NCBI GenBank assembly: GCA_002362135.1
Contig: DETO01000126.1
Span: forward strand, 1-8,792
Source of the DNA: Ruminococcus sp. UBA3286
Lineage (GTDB): Bacteria; Bacillota; Clostridia; Oscillospirales; Ruminococcaceae
Direction of reading: 5' to 3'
Length of the DNA: 8,792 bases
A program made the translations under genes and the position numbers. The notes below the pieces were generated by a model that saw only the letters and a program-made list of their open reading frames with translations, did not search any database and had not been told where the DNA came from. Below, one piece after another: positions 6,339 through 8,792 of this stretch; within the stretch, counting starts at the first letter, position 1; every line of letters begins with the position of its first letter.

Positions 6339-7526
6339 TTACACCAGATCGGCAAGCTGCGGAAAGATACCCAGACTGCGTTTGAGAATGCCGTTCATCA
6401 TTGCAAGGGCGATGCCATAATTGGTGAAAGGCACATTCTGCGCGGCAGCCGAATTTTTGCGGTAGATCATCTCGCGCTCGTTCAGCATACAGCCGCCGCA
6501 ATGGATAATAAGGCTGAATTTTTCCGGATTTTCGGGGAAATCCCGTCCCGAAGAAAGCTCGATATCAAGTTCAGCCCCCGTGAATTTTTTCAGCATCGCA
6601 GGAAGCTTCACGCTGCCGATATCGCCGCACTGTCTATGGTGGGTACAGCCCTCGGAGATAAGCACCTTATCGCCGTTTTTCAGTGATTTTAAAGCCGCCG
6701 CACCTTGTACCGCAGCGTCGAGGAATCCCTTATAGCGCGCCATGAGTATCGAAAAAGAAGTCAGCGGAACGCTTTCGGGAACTATCTTGCTGACCATTCC
6801 GAAAGCCTGACTGTCCGTTATCACCATTTTCGGCGGAACAGCAAGCTTTTTCAGCGTTTCTTCAAGCTGAAATTCCTTTGTGAATACAGCCGTCGCGCCC
6901 GCGTCGAGAATATCGCGGAGAGTCTGAACCTGCGGCAGAATCATTCTGCCTTTCGGAGCGGCTGCGTCTATCGGAGTTACCAGCACCAGAAGGTCGCCCT
7001 CGTCGAGAATATCGCCGATTATACGCCTTTCCCCGGTCTCCGAACCTGCCGCAGCAGCAATCATCTCTTTCAGTTCGTTAATATTTATCTTCTTAGCCGC
7101 GCTGACCGAAATCTCATTATCGGCTTTTGCTTCAACAGGCGTGATATCGCTCTTGTTATAGGCGATAATATACGGAATTCCGCGCTCTTTGAACAGCCCG
7201 ATAAGTTCCCTTTCGCAGGCTGAAATCCCGCTGCACACGAGGACGGCGACGTCGGTTTTCGCAAGTATCTGACGCGTTTTTTTCACGCGAAGTTCGCCAA
7301 GCGCGCTGACGTCGTCAAAACCGGGGGTATCGATTATTTCCACAGGGCCGAGCGGAAGCAGTTCCATGGCTTTATAGACGGGATCGGTAGTCGTTCCCGT
7401 GACGTCGGAAACGACAGCTAAATCCTGCCCCGTTACCGCGTTCACAAGGCTCGATTTGCCTGCGTTGCAAGCGCCGAAGAATCCGATATGAAGCCTTTCT
7501 CCCGACGGAGTATCATTCAATGACAT
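6339..7526 (-). CDS. hydF: [FeFe]-hydrogenase H-cluster maturation GTPase HydF
   Basis: HydF is the scaffold GTPase on which HydE and HydG build the 2Fe precursor of the H-cluster before transfer to apo-hydrogenase. The 395-aa length is typical. The N-terminal GTPase domain shows a P-loop GACNAGKSS (18-26), the TTT switch (45-47), DTPG (66-69) and NKSD (124-127). A middle dimerisation region follows. The C-terminal cluster-binding domain has the diagnostic Cys-x-His (C294, H296) and His-Cys-x-x-Cys (H342, C343, C346) ligands, 45 residues apart. The start has AGGAGGT (7533-7539) about 6 nt upstream. hydE, hydG and the hydrogenase itself are absent here; hydF instead follows a lactate/malate-type dehydrogenase, separated by a strong hairpin. 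No promoter of its own is seen. Confidence 0.95.
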   Translation of the reverse strand: MSLNDTPSGERLHIGFFGACNAGKSSLVNAVTGQDLAVVSDVTGTTTDPVYKAMELLPLGPVEIIDTPGFDDVSALGELRVKKTRQILAKTDVAVLVCSGISACERELIGLFKERGIPYIIAYNKSDITPVEAKADNEISVSAAKKININELKEMIAAAAGSETGERRIIGDILDEGDLLVLVTPIDAAAPKGRMILPQVQTLRDILDAGATAVFTKEFQLEETLKKLAVPPKMVITDSQAFGMVSKIVPESVPLTSFSILMARYKGFLDAAVQGAAALKSLKNGDKVLISEGCTHHRQCGDIGSVKLPAMLKKFTGAELDIELSSGRDFPENPEKFSLIIHCGGCMLNEREMIYRKNSAAAQNVPFTNYGIALAMMNGILKRSLGIFPQLADLV

Positions 7527-7539
7527 ATTTTTACCTCCT

Positions 7540-7575
7540 ATAATAATACCGCACGAAATTGTGCGGTATTATTAT
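7540..7575 (-). terminator. 15-bp perfect hairpin between the dehydrogenase and hydF
   Basis: Bases 7540-7554 pair perfectly with 7561-7575 around the 6-nt loop GAAATT. The hairpin starts one base after the dehydrogenase stop codon and ends exactly at the first base before the hydF AGGAGGT. It has no U tract; the arm ends in ATTATTAT, directly followed by the ribosome binding site. It could be a partial terminator, an mRNA stabiliser or a processing site. Confidence 0.65.
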
Positions 7576-7576
7576 C

Positions 7577-8524
7577 TTAAAATTCAAGACTTTCGATTAC
7601 GTTTTTAAGCGCAGCGGCGCTCGCCTGAAGTTTAGCCGTCTCCTCTTCCGTAAGAGCAGGCGTAACTTCTTTCTCGATACCGTGTCCGCCAATTACGGCA
7701 GGCAGGCTGAGGCATACGTCGTTAATGCCGTATCTGCCGCTTATATATGTGGAAACGGTTCTGATATTATTGGCGTCTCTGAGAATATCGTCGCATATCT
7801 TGTTTACCGTCAGAGCGATAGCGTAAAAAGTCGCGCCCTTTCTCTTGATAACTTCTCCGCCTGCCTTGCGCACTTCATCGATAATTTCGTCCTCGATAAG
7901 CGATGCTTCGGAATGCTCGGCGCAGAACTGCTCCATTGTAATTCCGGCAATATTCGTGATAGACCACGGGATCATGGAAGTATCGCCATGTTCGCCGAAA
8001 ACGTAAGCATGAACGCTGTTCGGGCTGAGATCGAGATGATCGGCAATAATAGAACGCAGACGGGAAGTATCGAGCGCAGTTCCCGAACCGATCACCTGAT
8101 TCGGCTTGAGATCGGTACATTTCAGTATAGCGTAAGTGATAATGTCAACGGGATTGCTTACGACAACGTAAATAGCGTCGGGAGCAGCCTTTGCAACTTT
8201 AGGCATTACGTCCTTGATTATATTTACATTAGCCTGCGCCAGATCGAGACGAGTCTGACCGGGTTTACGCGCAAGACCGAGAGTTACAACGATGATGTCA
8301 GAACCTGCTGCAGCGTCGTATGTACCGTCGAAAACCTCAACATTATGGCTGAAAGAAACGCCCTGACGAATATCCATCGCCTCGCCCTTCGCCTTTTCTT
8401 TATTAATATCTATAAGAACAATATCAGAGCAGGTACCTGCAACGGCGAATGTATATGCTACAGTAGCTCCTACATTTCCTGCGCCGAGAATAGTGATCTT
8501 TTTTCCGCTCTTTTGGTTTGCCAT
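7577..8524 (-). CDS. ldh: L-lactate/malate dehydrogenase family protein (LDH-like)
   Basis: This is a 315-aa NAD-dependent 2-hydroxyacid dehydrogenase that would reduce pyruvate to L-lactate or oxaloacetate to malate in the cytosol, reoxidising NADH. It has the Rossmann loop GAGNVGA (14-20), the acidic NAD-ribose residue in LIDIN, the catalytic-loop arginine in TRLDL (Arg92), SNPVD and the catalytic histidine in GEHGDTS. The overall sequence is of the bacterial LDH/LDH-like MDH group. The substrate-specificity loop reads GLARKPGQTR: the position that is Gln102 in classical LDH is Arg86 here, a residue typical of malate dehydrogenase, so the LDH label is uncertain. The ATG is preceded by GAAAGGGTGG. 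It has a strong own promoter and probably heads an operon with hydF and the DUF2809-like gene. Confidence 0.9.
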   Translation of the reverse strand: MANQKSGKKITILGAGNVGATVAYTFAVAGTCSDIVLIDINKEKAKGEAMDIRQGVSFSHNVEVFDGTYDAAAGSDIIVVTLGLARKPGQTRLDLAQANVNIIKDVMPKVAKAAPDAIYVVVSNPVDIITYAILKCTDLKPNQVIGSGTALDTSRLRSIIADHLDLSPNSVHAYVFGEHGDTSMIPWSITNIAGITMEQFCAEHSEASLIEDEIIDEVRKAGGEVIKRKGATFYAIALTVNKICDDILRDANNIRTVSTYISGRYGINDVCLSLPAVIGGHGIEKEVTPALTEEETAKLQASAAALKNVIESLEF

Positions 8525-8574
8525 ATAAAACCACCCTTTCTTGTTAAAAAACGTCTTTTCCAGACTATTTTTAT

Positions 8575-8603
8575 ATTATATCATATTCAAGGAAAAAATG
8601 CAA
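8575..8603 (-). promoter_or_regulatory. Promoter of the dehydrogenase-hydF operon
   Basis: On the minus strand TTGCAT (8598-8603) and a perfect TATAAT (8575-8580) are separated by 17 bp, the optimal sigma-A spacing. The start would be near 8567, giving a ~43-nt leader. The inner edge of the right repeat lies about 22 bp upstream of the -35 element. A TTGTTAA half-site (8541-8547) lies in the leader, but no full Rex operator is seen. Confidence 0.8.
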
Positions 8604-8624
8604 GAGTTTAATTATGAACACACA

Positions 8625-8792
8625 CAAATCAATTTTACTATGCTGTATTATACAGAGAACTTTGACCCCTTGTATTCCTTGCAAAGATGTTACGCTATTG
8701 AAGTCGGCTCTCATATTTTTCTATCCCCTTTGGGATAGAAAAATATGAAATTTCGGGTTTCAAAAGGGTGAAGCACCCTTTTGCAGGGGGTG
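8625..8792 (-). repeat. Right copy of the two-hairpin intergenic repeat, inverted relative to the left copy
   Basis: Read on the minus strand this copy has the same order as positions 6-174: 10-bp hairpin, 16-bp hairpin, conserved box, variable 13-nt block (8666-8678), CTGTATAATACAG (8643-8655) and an AT-rich end. It reaches the window edge, so its outer boundary cannot be seen. Outside the variable block the two copies differ at 7 positions and one gap (hand count). Its inner end points at the dehydrogenase promoter, so it forms the upstream flank of that operon, whereas the left copy forms the downstream flank of argC. Confidence 0.9.
8712..8783. terminator. Tandem hairpins in the right repeat
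   Basis: The 16-bp stem (8712-8727 with 8732-8747) has loop CTTT, where the left copy's loop, read on this strand, is TTTT. The 10-bp stem (8761-8770 with 8774-8783) has the 3-nt loop AAG and is identical to the left copy on the opposite strand. They may terminate transcription entering from beyond the window, or be part of a structured RNA. The function is inferred from structure only. Confidence 0.45.

Noticed and set aside
6334..6501. N-terminal extension of the DUF2809-like gene to 6501
   Set aside because: The extension lies inside hydF in another frame and lacks membrane character; the ATG at 6333 gives a natural MKKR start.
8541..8547. Rex operator in the dehydrogenase leader (TTGTTAA)
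   Set aside because: Only one half-site is present; the expected second half TTAACAA is missing at the proper spacing.
7559..8611. A 350-aa open frame on the + strand opposite the dehydrogenase gene
   Set aside because: It is antisense to an unmistakable dehydrogenase, has no ribosome binding site or recognisable domain, and is explained by the codon bias of the real gene.
6..8792. A composite transposon bounded by the inverted repeats
   Set aside because: There is no transposase or integrase, the cargo is core metabolism, and no target-site duplication can be seen. A dispersed repeat pair is the simpler reading.

Overview
The window looks like chromosomal DNA from an anaerobic, fermentative Gram-positive bacterium, most likely a clostridium of the Oscillospiraceae/Ruminococcus kind. 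Reasons: purine-rich AGGAGG-type ribosome binding sites before almost every gene, moderate-to-low GC, an [FeFe]-hydrogenase maturation GTPase (HydF), a type-2 (short) ArgC and an LDH-type 2-hydroxyacid dehydrogenase. The family-level assignment is inference; no rRNA or marker gene is present.

All eleven genes supported here lie on the minus strand, so transcription runs from high to low coordinates. From the right: a 168-bp repeat copy (8625-8792); a good sigma-A promoter; an LDH/MDH-family dehydrogenase (7577-8524); a 15-bp-stem hairpin; hydF (6339-7526); a four-helix DUF2809-like membrane protein (5944-6333); a 150-bp intergenic region with ARG boxes and the argG promoter; argG (4561-5793); a terminator-like hairpin; a NUDIX hydrolase (4047-4469); a GNAT acetyltransferase (3569-4009); a 53-aa single-helix membrane protein (3374-3535); a 175-aa protein with a Gly/Ala-rich segment (2828-3355); argH (1399-2802); an 81-aa two-helix membrane protein (1157-1402); argC (191-1147); and a second repeat copy in opposite orientation (6-174).

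There are two functional blocks. The right block, dehydrogenase-hydF-DUF2809, concerns disposal of fermentative reducing equivalents (a 2-hydroxyacid end product plus H2 through maturation of an [FeFe] hydrogenase encoded elsewhere). The left block is arginine biosynthesis (argG, argH, argC), with four unrelated small genes between argG and argH and one small membrane-protein gene translationally coupled between argH and argC. ARG-box-like operators are seen only before argG. No convincing internal promoter was found downstream, so the passenger genes may share arginine control by read-through.

The strongest unexplained feature is the pair of about 169-bp repeats in inverted orientation at the two edges of the window, enclosing the whole co-directional cluster. 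Each has two perfect hairpins, a conserved CTGTATAATACAG palindrome and a 13-nt block that has diverged almost completely while the flanks are about 95% identical and the length is unchanged. This looks like a dispersed, structured intergenic element with a variable module. No transposase, phage gene, CRISPR array, tRNA or rRNA was seen.
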